From Nanobdellota archaeon (GTDB lineage: Archaea > Nanobdellota > Nanobdellia > Woesearchaeales > UBA9642), in the NCBI GenBank assembly GCA_021813435.1, contig JAKAKR010000014.1, positions 1 to 64,000 on the forward strand: a stretch of DNA of 64,000 nt, written 5' to 3'. The translations under genes were made by a program, and so were the position numbers. The notes below the pieces were generated by a model, which ran no database searches, was not told where the DNA came from, and saw only the letters and a list, made by a program, of their open reading frames with translations. Below are positions 1-8,800 of the stretch, piece after piece (position 1 is the stretch's first letter; each line of letters starts with the position of its first letter).

Positions 1-114
1 TTCAATAAAAGGAAGACGCGCAGAAGTAACAACAAAAATATTAGCACATAACTTATGGAGAAGATTAATTCTCAAAATCTACGAGCTTTGCAATATCGCC
101 TAAGTATAGAAATA

Positions 115-123
115 TTTATAAAT
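115..123 (+). promoter_or_regulatory. TATA box for the first pilin-like gene
   Basis: TTTATAAAT lies about 40 nt before the ATG at 162, so transcription should start near 145-150 and leave a short leader carrying the GAGGTG ribosome binding site at 150-155. Positions 1-110 show no gene I can support. Confidence 0.5.
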
Positions 124-161
124 GGCTGTATCCGGATGATGCATATAAAGAGGTGTTCATC

Positions 162-650
162 ATGAATAAGAAAGGTTCTATGGAATTGAGTGTCAATTCT
201 ATTGTCATATTAGTGATTGCGATTGTCATTATGGGTTTGATCCTGGCGTTTGTCCGATCAAAATTTACTGATCTCTCTTCAAGTCTTGAGCAGCAGGAAC
301 CGGATGCTGCGACTGCAATCTCTGCTGATCCTATCTCATTATCACGCACGACAATCGGTGCAACACCGGGCGCGACTGCAGTGATCAAGACAAATGTGAT
401 GAATGTCAATGGGACTTCGGGAACAGTAAGTGTTTTTATTCCTGGTTGCAATGCATTCACAGGTGGAGTAATGCCGAAAGGCATTGATAAGATTATTGCT
501 CCTGGAAGCACTGAATCATTTGTATTGACATTAACTGTTCCTGGTACTGTCGCGAAAGGAACTTATCTGTGTGCAGTACACGCAAACATTACTGCTAGTG
601 GAAATACCGGCGAGATGGCAGTAAAGGACATTGTCATTAAGGTACAATAA
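162..650 (+). CDS. Type IV pilin-like protein (class III signal peptide)
   Basis: The protein of 162 residues begins MNKKGSMELS and continues with a hydrophobic helix of about 22 residues, the layout of archaeal prepilins cleaved after the Gly by an EppA/PibD-type peptidase. The mature part would be an extracellular beta-rich domain with two cysteines, anchored or assembled through the N-terminal helix. An in-frame GTG at 153 is possible, but GAGGTG at 150-155 is spaced 6 nt from the ATG at 162, which decides the start. The 2-TM gene at 663 and a second pilin-like gene at 914 follow on the same strand, so this is probably a small surface-structure operon. The subunit's exact role is unknown. 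Confidence 0.8.
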   Translation: MNKKGSMELSVNSIVILVIAIVIMGLILAFVRSKFTDLSSSLEQQEPDAATAISADPISLSRTTIGATPGATAVIKTNVMNVNGTSGTVSVFIPGCNAFTGGVMPKGIDKIIAPGSTESFVLTLTVPGTVAKGTYLCAVHANITASGNTGEMAVKDIVIKVQ

Positions 651-662
651 AAGGTGATACTC

Positions 663-884
663 ATGAAACGACACTTAACACGACAAGAGGAATTCGACAT
701 CCTTAAGATTGTAATCGATAAATTCCTATTGCTGGGCGTATTCCTCCTCGCATTAGGGATATACCTATTGATATCATCAACTGCAAATTTTGTGGTCAGC
801 CTCTCTGTTCTGCTCGGCGGCGTGATATTGCTTGTCATCCTTTCGATCATTCTTGTCCGCGAGTATGAATTCATCAAATCATAA
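663..884 (+). CDS. Small two-TM membrane protein
   Basis: The product is 73 residues: a charged N-terminus (MKRHLTRQEEFDILK) and two hydrophobic segments at about residues 20-38 and 44-64. The start is the ATG at 663, with GGTGAT at 653-658 as ribosome binding site; an upstream GTG in frame at 654 lies inside that site. It begins 12 nt after the pilin-like gene and probably shares its transcript. I do not recognise the family. A membrane partner of the flanking pilin-like proteins is a contextual guess. Confidence 0.65.
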   Translation: MKRHLTRQEEFDILKIVIDKFLLLGVFLLALGIYLLISSTANFVVSLSVLLGGVILLVILSIILVREYEFIKS

Positions 885-913
885 GGCTATGATCTCTTTT
901 TATTTTTTTTACC

Positions 914-1453
914 ATGAATACTAAGGCAGCGATTGAACTTTCTGTAAACGTCATTGTGGTAATAGTTATATCAGTCGTGATTATCGTTGCAGGATTTGCA
1001 CTGCTTGCAAAGATGCGCAGCGGCGCGCAGAATTATGTCGATACAGTCGACAGCCAGACGCAGGAGAAGATCAAGGCGATGATGCTCAATTCTGACCAGC
1101 GTGTGGCAGTCTACCCGCGCGATCTGACGCTCAGTCGCGGTGATTCACAATTGGTCGGTGTCGGCATCAGCAATGACGCAAACACTAAAGATAATTTCAC
1201 CATTGACGCGAGCGCTTGTAAATATTTTGATTCTGCAGGCAAAGAAATTGCTACAGGATGCGGAACGAACATTCAGATCCAACCTGTAGCTAAGATAGAC
1301 GTTGATGTTGGTGCAAAATCGCAGGAATCAAAGGGCATACTTTTCAGTGTTGCAAAAAGTGCTCCTTCAGGAGAATATGTATACACGATTAGTGTTAAGA
1401 ATAGTACGAGTGCGGATTATGGTGTCTCGAAAGTGTATATTATCGTGAACTAG
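914..1453 (+). CDS. Second type IV pilin-like protein
   Basis: The 179-residue product starts MNTKAAIELSVNVIVVIVIS: a short basic N-terminus, then a hydrophobic helix with the Glu typical of pilin position +5 after a cleavable Ala/Gly. It differs from the first copy in having Ala where Gly is usual at -1. The C-terminal domain has two cysteines (C-K-Y and G-C-G contexts), which may form a disulfide outside the cell. The gene lies 29 nt after the 2-TM gene. A minor pilin, adhesin filament or surface protein is likely. Which one cannot be told from sequence. Confidence 0.75.
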   Translation: MNTKAAIELSVNVIVVIVISVVIIVAGFALLAKMRSGAQNYVDTVDSQTQEKIKAMMLNSDQRVAVYPRDLTLSRGDSQLVGVGISNDANTKDNFTIDASACKYFDSAGKEIATGCGTNIQIQPVAKIDVDVGAKSQESKGILFSVAKSAPSGEYVYTISVKNSTSADYGVSKVYIIVN

Positions 1454-1497
1454 ATTTCTTGTTGTTATTGTCGTTCGTATTCGTTAATTTTTCGAAA

Positions 1498-1557
1498 GAA
1501 ATTTCTACCACTTGCAATCCTGTAGAAATTTCCTGATCTAGAATCGCAGATACTCGC
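1498..1557. repeat. Hairpin element, copy 1 (shared 13-nt loop)
   Basis: A perfect 11-bp stem (1498-1508 with 1522-1532) closes the loop CACTTGCAATCCT. Sixteen nt further on is GATACTCGC (1549-1557). Copy 2 near 5.7 kb has the same loop and the same spacing to GACACTCGC, with base-pair changes in the stem that keep pairing. It sits between convergent genes, so it could be a terminator, a small RNA or a REP-like mobile repeat. Confidence 0.7.
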
Positions 1558-1601
1558 ACAGTGACACTAACAACACTTTTTGTGGAGAGAATAACAATAT
1601 C

Positions 1602-2315
1602 TTATATTCCTTGTACCAGATCCAAGAGCCATTTTTCAGGATCCTTTGAGAGGACAAAGTGTGAGGATAAGATGACGCCCCTAGCGCCATGCTGCAATAC
1701 GATCTTGAGGTCATTATTCTCTTTTATCCCCGCGCCGATGAGGGTCGGAACGCCATTGCATGCCTTGACTGCCTTGGGAATGATCTGGGGTTTTGCAGTG
1801 CTGACTGACACTTCCCCGCCGATGAGTTCTGGCGGCTCAACTGCAATAAAATCCGGCTTTACGGGTTGCATTTTTGCAATACCTGCTGCTTCCCTATCAT
1901 CTTTTGCGCAGACAATGCTCTGCATGCCGATCTCTTTTAATTTCAGGACTGCATCCTTGATATCCTTGAGCAGTATGCGGCGTTCAGAATGGTTCAATAA
2001 TGATCCATGGACATTATTGTCCGCAAGATTTTCTGCAATGATCTGGCCAGTGCTCTTGCCGACAGGTTTTGCATCGACATGCTGGCTATAGACCGGAATC
2101 TTGACTGCTGCTGCAACTTCCCTGATATCGATTGCCTGCGGCGTGATGATGATATTGACGCGGGTCTTTTGTTGGACTCTTTCTGCAATCCGTGCAAGTC
2201 GTACTGCATTGGCGCCGCTCGACTCTTTATACGTCTTGAAGTTGAGGATAATGACTGGCCGCACAGGGTCCAATTGCATGACTACAGGTTCTCTTTTTTT
2301 GGTGAAGAATGCCAT
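1602..2315 (-). CDS. tpiA: Triosephosphate isomerase (archaeal type)
   Basis: The enzyme interconverts dihydroxyacetone phosphate and glyceraldehyde 3-phosphate in glycolysis and gluconeogenesis. Catalytic residues are visible: Asn25 and Lys27 in LNFKTYK, His109 in LLNHSERR and Glu160 in AVEPPE, followed by a phosphate-binding GAGI segment. At 237 residues it is near the usual archaeal length of about 225 (shorter than the bacterial form), with about 12 extra residues at the N-terminus. A TTTAAA box at 2338-2344 lies about 26 nt upstream of the ATG at 2315, indicating a leaderless transcript and supporting this start over the internal Met13. It is a single-gene unit here. Confidence 0.93.
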   Translation of the reverse strand: MAFFTKKREPVVMQLDPVRPVIILNFKTYKESSGANAVRLARIAERVQQKTRVNIIITPQAIDIREVAAAVKIPVYSQHVDAKPVGKSTGQIIAENLADNNVHGSLLNHSERRILLKDIKDAVLKLKEIGMQSIVCAKDDREAAGIAKMQPVKPDFIAVEPPELIGGEVSVSTAKPQIIPKAVKACNGVPTLIGAGIKENNDLKIVLQHGARGVILSSHFVLSKDPEKWLLDLVQGI

Positions 2316-2376
2316 GCATTTCTCAAACCGTTATTGTTTTTAAATCTTTTTCACTTCTCCAGAATTACTCCACTTG

Positions 2377-2567
2377 TGTCGAAATCATAATCACCATCTT
2401 CAGGGCAAACTGTCTCTGAATCATTGAACAAATGCGTTGCGAGGTTTGGTCACTAGCGTTCTCAAATCTCTGTGAGAGGAAACTCCCTACGGGAACGCAG
2501 CATCATTTATGACTGATGCGAGCAGTTTGCAGATGGTGACCGCAGCGAAGCGAGGATGATTTCGACA
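2377..2567. ncRNA. Candidate structured noncoding RNA
   Basis: No ORF is credible here, but the ends pair: 2377-2388 with 2556-2567 (12 bp, perfect), 2391-2399 with 2531-2539 (9 bp, perfect) and 2405-2412 with 2523-2530 (8 bp, perfect). The core holds further helices: 2441-2448/2463-2470 (one G-U pair), 2434-2438/2494-2498 and the hairpin 2500-2519. TTTAAA boxes lie about 25-35 nt outside each end, so either strand could be transcribed; those boxes also serve tpiA and the next gene. The RNA class is not recognised. It lacks the signature motifs of SRP RNA and a full RNase P core. Confidence 0.5.
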
Positions 2568-2613
2568 TAACCCATTACTCCGTCATATTTTTAAATCAGG
2601 GGCTGCTCGTTGC

Positions 2614-3252
2614 ATGATGACCATGCCCATGACTCATCCTGTGGCGCAAACTTCCCCTAAGAAATTCTGGCAATGCGCAAAATGCGGCGCATGCTGCCAT
2701 ATCAGAGAACAGAATAAACTCAGCGCTGAAGAAGAGAAATCATATAAGGACTATATGAAGAAACATTTTGGGATCTTTTACCTTGCATCATTATCAGAAG
2801 TCACGATCAATGTCTGGCCTGAAGAGGCAGAACGACTGCGTGATGAGGCAAAACGACGCGGCATGGATGTTCGCATCAGACCAAAACGCGCCCTGGTCAC
2901 CCCTAATCATGATCTGATAGTCATGGATTACTTTATCGACCATGACATCTGTCCGTTTTTTGATAAAGAAAAACGTCAATGTACAGTCTACGCGTTGCGC
3001 CCACTCATCTGCAGGGCATATCCCTTGACGAGCGCCAAAACCTACGGGAAATGCAAGTACAAAAGTACAAACCTCTCTGATTATGGAAGCGAGATGGATC
3101 ATGCCCAAGAACTTGACTTGCGCATTGCAAAAGAGAAGGCAATCATCACTGATCTTATGCTGCGGGGTTCAATCATCAGGGATTTTGATGAATCAAAACT
3201 GCGCTCTCAACTTGCGAATATGCAACTCAAGGAATTACGGATAAAATTGTGA
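2614..3252 (+). CDS. YkgJ-family cysteine-cluster protein (CxxCxxCC)
   Basis: The N-terminal CAKCGACC motif and later CPFFDKEKRQC and C-R-A-Y-P segments are the cysteine clusters of the YkgJ/UPF0153 family (DUF, zinc or iron-sulfur chelating). Its molecular role is not settled; some members act near protein modification or metal handling. It has 212 residues. A TTTTTAAAT box at 2588-2596 is about 25 nt from the ATG pair at 2614/2617, so the transcript is probably leaderless. The gene stands alone between the candidate RNA and a convergent zinc-finger gene. Confidence 0.8.
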   Translation: MMTMPMTHPVAQTSPKKFWQCAKCGACCHIREQNKLSAEEEKSYKDYMKKHFGIFYLASLSEVTINVWPEEAERLRDEAKRRGMDVRIRPKRALVTPNHDLIVMDYFIDHDICPFFDKEKRQCTVYALRPLICRAYPLTSAKTYGKCKYKSTNLSDYGSEMDHAQELDLRIAKEKAIITDLMLRGSIIRDFDESKLRSQLANMQLKELRIKL

Positions 3253-3303
3253 CGATAATTCAAGAAAAAATAGTATAAATAAAAAAAATCATAACTATAA
3301 CAA

Positions 3304-3621
3304 TTATATTTCAAAGACACTTGGATCGACTTTCTTTTTGTTCGGAAGTTCAATGCGCTGTTTTTCTGCGATCTTCGGATCAAGTGTTGTGTCGACATTG
3401 CGTATGGGCGTGCGTGGCGCTGCTGTTTTTGGCGCGCTGCTCTCATGGACTTGCGCTGATCCCAACTGCTGTTTTTTTGTCCAGCACTTATCGCAATATT
3501 TCTTTCCGCTTGCCGCGCTAAGGCACTCTTCGCAGATGGGTTTGCCGCACCATCCACAATTATATGTGCATTCGATCTGGTGTTTTAGGCATCGTGGTCC
3601 GCTTGCTGTTTTTATTGGCAT
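3304..3621 (-). CDS. Small zinc-finger protein (B-box-like)
   Basis: The 105-residue protein has the cysteine/histidine series C-x2-H ... C-x3-C-x2-C ... C-x2-C ... C-x2-C in its first 50 residues (for example CGWCGKPIC and YCDKCW), resembling a B-box or small treble-clef zinc domain. A charged, Pro/Ala-rich tail of about 50 residues follows. The ATG at 3621 is preceded by GGTGA; the GTG at 3630 is part of that site. The binding partner and function are unknown. Confidence 0.65.
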   Translation of the reverse strand: MPIKTASGPRCLKHQIECTYNCGWCGKPICEECLSAASGKKYCDKCWTKKQQLGSAQVHESSAPKTAAPRTPIRNVDTTLDPKIAEKQRIELPNKKKVDPSVFEI

Positions 3622-3753
3622 AGATTTCACCCTTTATTGTTAGTTATATGATTTGCTATTAGTTATAGTACTGGATTACTGGTATCACTTATTTATTAAT
3701 TTTGTGGATTTTACTATACTGGTATATAAAAAGAAGGGTGTCTTTCTTGTTTT

Positions 3754-4524
3754 TCAATCCTTCTTATGGATATTCCACAGGAGTATGATTCCCAGGATAA
3801 GTGTGAGGATTGAGAGGAATTGTCCCATACTGATACCGAGGTATCGCGGGTCATCCCTGAAGATGTCTGAGAGGAATCGCAATGCGCCATACAGGATAAG
3901 AAATATCGCTGAGATCGTCCCTTTCTTGAACGCAGACTTTTTTCTGCGCATAACCAAAAGCACACTGAATGTAAACAGGTGGGTGATGCTCTCATATAAT
4001 TGTGAAGGGTGCCTGCAATACTGATCGACTCTCTGGAATACGACGCACCAGGGGGTCTTTGCAGGGTCAGTGATGGTCCCGACAAGCTCTGAATTGGTGT
4101 AATTGGCAATCCTTCCAATGGCGAGTGCAAGCGCTGCAGGTAGTGCAATAACATCCGCAAGATCATAGAATGTAATATGATATTTCCTGCTGTACAGGTA
4201 AGTGACGAGGATTACCCCGGCAAGCCCGCCATGAAAACTCATCCCGCCGTTCCAGATCATGAACATCGCGAGCGGATGGCTAAAATAGTATGATGGTTCG
4301 TAGAATATAATCTCAAACAATCGCGCGCCGACAACAACTCCGACAATGAGCCAGAGCAGATAACTGTCAATGGCGTCATACGTGAGTTTGATCCTGCCTT
4401 TCTTTACTGCATACCGCAAGAGAACATAGGCAAGTATGAATCCGAGCGCATAGACGAGGCCATAATATTTTATCGCAAAAGGCCCGATAGTGAAAAGAAC
4501 AGGATTGATGTTATTAATGAACAT
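3754..4524 (-). CDS. lgt: Prolipoprotein diacylglyceryl transferase
   Basis: Lgt moves a diacylglyceryl group from a membrane phospholipid to the lipobox cysteine of prolipoproteins. The 256-residue protein has about seven TM segments and the diagnostic motifs in order: WNGGMSFHGGL (essential His), GRIANYTNSE (Lgt signature, essential Arg), RHPSQLYE, and a C-terminal YGALRFLSDIFR with the second conserved Arg. All essential residues recognised in bacterial Lgt are present. This is a bacterial-type enzyme; archaeal membranes mostly use ether lipids, so its donor here is an open question. A TTTATAAAC box lies about 26 nt before the ATG, so the transcript is leaderless. A candidate substrate lipoprotein is at 51621. 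Confidence 0.93.
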   Translation of the reverse strand: MFINNINPVLFTIGPFAIKYYGLVYALGFILAYVLLRYAVKKGRIKLTYDAIDSYLLWLIVGVVVGARLFEIIFYEPSYYFSHPLAMFMIWNGGMSFHGGLAGVILVTYLYSRKYHITFYDLADVIALPAALALAIGRIANYTNSELVGTITDPAKTPWCVVFQRVDQYCRHPSQLYESITHLFTFSVLLVMRRKKSAFKKGTISAIFLILYGALRFLSDIFRDDPRYLGISMGQFLSILTLILGIILLWNIHKKD

Positions 4525-4578
4525 GAAAAGAAAAAAAGAATCCTGGTTTATAAATTTTTATCAAGTAAGCAGCACGCT

Positions 4579-5064
4579 CTAGATGAGGAATTTCCGGTCA
4601 ATAGGCGTATAATCATCAGCGACTTCCAGAAGCCGTGAACTGGTGGTCTTTTCAAAACCGATGACCTCGACACGGCATCCGAGCCCTTTGAGATAGACGA
4701 CAAGGTCCGCAAAATCCCCGTCGCCAGAGACCAGGACAATGGTGTCGACCTTGGGCGCAATGCGGATAGTATCCATTGCGATGCCGACATCCCAATCGCC
4801 TTTCTTACTTCCGCCATAGAATACCTGGAGATCCTTGGATTTTACCTCATAGCCGATGTTATGGAGTGCATCACGAAAATTCTGTTCTTCAGCGACATCA
4901 GCCTTGATCACATACGCGATTGCGCGCACCAGTTTGCGCCCGCTCACGCCTGCTTTCAGGATTGATGCGAAATTGACCTTGCGCTTGAAGAGATTCTTTC
5001 CCGAATAATACATGTTCTGCACGTCAATAAAAACCGCGACCCGTTGTTCCTTGTGTTTTGTCAT
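4579..5064 (-). CDS. NYN-domain (LabA-like) nuclease
   Basis: The 161-residue protein has the NYN/PIN-like acidic pattern: AVFIDVQNMYY at the N-terminus, KGDWDVGIAMD in the middle and LVSGDGDFADLV near residue 110. These acidic residues bind metal in predicted RNases of the LabA/DUF88 family. The start is the ATG at 5064, preceded by AAAGGTGAAT; a longer reading to 5340 only overlaps the upstream zinc gene. It follows that gene by 46 nt and may share its transcript. The RNA target is unknown. Confidence 0.82.
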   Translation of the reverse strand: MTKHKEQRVAVFIDVQNMYYSGKNLFKRKVNFASILKAGVSGRKLVRAIAYVIKADVAEEQNFRDALHNIGYEVKSKDLQVFYGGSKKGDWDVGIAMDTIRIAPKVDTIVLVSGDGDFADLVVYLKGLGCRVEVIGFEKTTSSRLLEVADDYTPIDRKFLI

Positions 5065-5110
5065 ATATTCACCTTTTGCCTTAGTAGTAGCGCAAATGCG
5101 CATGATCCTA

Positions 5111-5551
5111 TCATCCCACGCATCTGCATCGCGTGTAGCCTTTTGCATCATCAAGCGAGGGGAATCGGATACGATTCTTTGCCTTGATATTCTTGCCGTA
5201 CGGACAATTGGATGCGTGGACCTTGTCGGATTCCTTGGATGCAAAATAATAGATCTTTTTTTCAATGACTCGTTGAGGCGTCTTTTCGGCAATGGGCTTA
5301 AGCTCATCTGTCTTTTCTGCAATGAGAGGATTTGTCTCAAGCTTTTTTACGATTTTTTCCTTCATGATGCTCTCGATATGCTCGGGGCTGACGCGCAGAT
5401 CATCGCGTTTGTAAAGGATGTTGCAGTGCGCGCAAAAAAAGAGGTATTCATCGTTGCCCTTGACGTCGCCCTTGCAGATTGGGCATCCTGCCTTGACTGT
5501 TGCGATGCCGCGCTTCTCCTCCTCAGTCATCTGATTGCGAAAAAGACTCAT
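5111..5551 (-). CDS. Zinc-ribbon protein with Ada-like metal-binding tail
   Basis: The 146-residue protein has a CPxC...CxxC zinc ribbon (residues about 23-46), a charged linker, and a C-terminal module with the spacing YFASKESDKVH-x3-C-x12-F-x8-C-x-C. That module resembles the Cys4 DNA-phosphate-sensing domain of Ada and similar tails on other archaeal and bacterial proteins. A nucleic-acid-associated role is inferred from this and from its place upstream of the NYN nuclease. The start is the ATG at 5551; no ribosome binding site decides it. Confidence 0.6.
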   Translation of the reverse strand: MSLFRNQMTEEEKRGIATVKAGCPICKGDVKGNDEYLFFCAHCNILYKRDDLRVSPEHIESIMKEKIVKKLETNPLIAEKTDELKPIAEKTPQRVIEKKIYYFASKESDKVHASNCPYGKNIKAKNRIRFPSLDDAKGYTRCRCVG

Positions 5552-5653
5552 AGCACTGCTCTGGGAAGCAGGAGTTTAAATGTGTTGTGGAATTTCATGA
5601 TCACTTTTCACCCTGCTTCCTCAATAGCGTGATGTCGTAAAATAAACTTGCGT

Positions 5654-5764
5654 TTTTAGCATCGCTCGTGTATTGCGCTGCACTCGCGTGAAAAATCTGC
5701 CACTTGCAATCCTGCAGATTTTTCCCGACGTATTAACGAAGACACTCGCCTTAAGATGCTAAAA
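5654..5764. repeat. Hairpin element, copy 2, with outer stem
   Basis: An outer 10-bp perfect stem (5654-5663 with 5755-5764) encloses an inner 11-bp perfect stem (5690-5700 with 5714-5724) whose loop, CACTTGCAATCCT, is identical to copy 1. GACACTCGC (5741-5749) lies 16 nt after the inner stem, as in copy 1. It fills most of the gap between the divergent zinc-ribbon gene and ileS, upstream of the ileS TATA box. Confidence 0.7.
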
Positions 5765-5826
5765 CTATTTTCCGATAACTCCTCTCAATAATAAACTATT
5801 TAAACCACCCTTTTATTCGTAGAGGG

Positions 5827-8800
5827 ATGCAAAATTATGTTTTTTCTGAGATAGAATCAGCGACACTCAAATTCTGGGAAGAAAGCGGGATCTATCCTCA
5901 GATCAAGAAAAGAAATCATGGCAAGGAAAAATTCTACTTCCTTCAGGGGCCGCCTTATACTTCCGGGCGCATTCACCTTGGCACTGCATGGAACCACATG
6001 CTCAAAGACCAGATCCTGCGCTACAAGCGCATGCAGGGTTTTGATGTCTGGGACCGCAATGGCTATGACATGCATGGACTTCCGACAGAGAATAAGGTGC
6101 AGAAAAAATTCGATCTGCAGACAAAAAAGGATATTGAGGATTTTGGCGTGGAGAAATTCGCGCATGAATGCCTTAAGTTCTCCCGTGAAAACGCTGCAAT
6201 CATGAGCGATGATCTCTGGAAGATGGGCGTGTGGATGAACCATGCAGAGGCGTATATGCCGATCCATAACTCGTTTATCGAGGGAGAATGGATGCTCATC
6301 AAGAAAGCGCACGAGAAGAACCGCCTCTATAAGGGAAACAAGGTCATGACATGGTGCAAGTCCTGCGAGACTGCGCTTGCAAAACACGAACTCGAATACC
6401 AGACAGTCGAGGATAATTCTATCTTTGTCAAATTCAAGGTCAACGGAAAACAGGATGAGTACCTCATCATCTGGACGACAACACCCTGGACCATCCCATT
6501 CAACCTTGCAGTGATGGTGAATCCTGAACTGCAATACCTGCGTGCAAAAGTGCTTGTTGACGAAAAGACAGAAAAATACGAGACCTGGATTGTCTCGACC
6601 GCACTTGCAACGGCATTCATCTCGGGGGTTGCAGGAAAATCCTTTGAGATCATCGAAGAATTTTTGGGAGAAAAACTTAAAGGAGTCTCCTATACCCATC
6701 CATTCCATGCGATCCTTCCGCAATACGCTGCATTGAAAACGCATCATGCCAATGTCCATACCGTCATCCTCAGCGAGGAATATGTCGACACCAGCGCAGG
6801 CACTGGACTTGTCCACTGCGCCCCGGGCTGCGGTCCAGAGGATTATGAGGTTGGTCGCGCATTCAACATCCCTCCATTCAATACGATCGATGAACTCGGC
6901 GCTTTCCCACTGGATATGAATGCATTTTCCGGCATGGTTGCAAAAAAAGACGACAATCTCTTTATCGATAAACTGCGTGAATCCGGCGCGCTCATCGAGA
7001 CCACATTTGTCGAGCACGAATACGCACATTGCTGGCGCTGCAAGAATCCCGTCATCTTCAGGCTTACTGAACAATGGTTTTTCAAGACAGAAGATATCAA
7101 GGATCGCATGCTTGCATTCAATAAGGATATCAATTGGATCCCGGGCACTGCAAAGAACGCCTTTGATTCCTGGCTGAAAAATCTTAAGGATAATTCGATC
7201 ACGAAACAACGATTCTGGGGAACGCCAGTTCCGATATGGGTCTGCAATGATGCTCACTGCAATAAATACCGCGTCTTTGGGTCAGTTGCAGAATTGCGCG
7301 AACACGCGATAACTCCTATCCCTGACAATCTGCATAAGCCCTGGATTGACAGTGTGCACTGCTCTTGCATCTGCGGCGGCACAATGACGCGCATCCCTGA
7401 CGTCCTTGATGTCTGGATCGATGCAGGGACCACTTCATGGAATTGCCTTGATTACCCGCACCAGACTGTGCTTTTCGAGAAATATTTCCCGGCAGATTTT
7501 ATTGTCGAGGGAAAAGACCAGATCAGGGGATGGTTCAATCTTCTCATGGTCGCTTCGACCCTGGCATTCGACAGGCCTCCGTTCAAAAATGTCTCGATGC
7601 ACGGATTCATCACTGATGTTGAGGGCGAGAAGATGTCAAAGTCGCTCGGCAATATCATTTCGCCATACGAGATCATCGACAAGTATGGGGTTGATACCCT
7701 GCGCTATTACGCTATCGACATCACGATCGGCGATGATATGAGTTTTTCCTGGGATGAAGTCCTCCTGAAGCACAAGAACCTTATTATTTTCTGGAATCTC
7801 CACCAGTTCCTTATTGATTACCAGTCGCATCAGGCGCTCAGCCTGCCTAAGCATCCTGTCTTTGGGGATGAAGAAAAATATATGCGCTCACGGCTCCACT
7901 CGACGATAAAGTCACTCACTGCAGCGCTTGAAGGGTATCGCCTGGATGCTGCGCCCAGCGCTGTCGAAAATCTGTTTATGGATCTCTCACGGGTGTATAT
8001 CCAGCTTATCCGCGAAAAATCCGTCGTGGGAACAGAAGAGGAGAAAGAGGCGATCCTTGCTGTGCTCTACGAAACAATCCTTTCTGCGCTTAAGATGTTC
8101 AGTATTGTCTGCCCGTTCATCACCGAGCGCATGTATCAGAACCTGAAGGCAGTTCCAGCATTCAATCTTACTGAAGAGTCTATCCATGCATATTCCTGGC
8201 CGCATCATGATGAATCATGCATCAATCCGCAGATTGAGACTGCTATGCAGCAGGTGCAGGATGTTATGCAGGCAGTGCTCAGTTGCCGCGATAAATTAAA
8301 ACTCGGTGTCCGCTGGCCGCTGGCCGAAGTCATAGTCGATACTGGTGATGCAGAAGTCTCCCGCGCAGTAAACGATCTTTCTGAACTTATCGCGCGTCAG
8401 GTCAATGTCAAAAAAATAACTCTTAAGGCAATGGATGCAGAATTAAAAGTCAAACCGAATTACAAAGCGCTCGGCAAGGATTTCGGCAATGAGACGCATC
8501 GCATCATCGAGGCGATCACTGCGCATGCCGGAGAGATCATTGCGCATATCAAGGCAAATAAGGGGTTCAGGTTTGAACAGTTTGAAATAACTTCAAACCA
8601 TGTGGTTCTTGAACGGCTCTGTCCGCAGGGTTATGAGATGGCTGAGTTCCGCGGCGGGATAGTCTATCTTGAGAAAGCAGTGACCAAGGAATTGGAACTT
8701 GAGGGATTCGCGCGCGAGATTACAAGGCGCGTCCAGCAATTGCGCAAGGACAAGAACCTGAATAAGAAAGATGTTATTGCACTCACGATCGTCGGCGGTC

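Noticed and set aside
2476..2486. GAGGAAACTCC, similar to the RNase P RNA CR-I motif
   Set aside because: No matching CR-V partner or other RNase P conserved blocks were found in the surrounding 190 nt; the string also forms a simple GNRA-loop hairpin.
4579..5340. Long reading of the NYN gene (253 residues)
   Set aside because: The extra N-terminus only covers the zinc-ribbon gene in another frame, and a good ribosome binding site precedes the ATG at 5064.
5857..7257. 466-residue antisense ORF inside ileS
   Set aside because: Fully within a certain gene, with composition typical of an antisense shadow and no recognisable motif.
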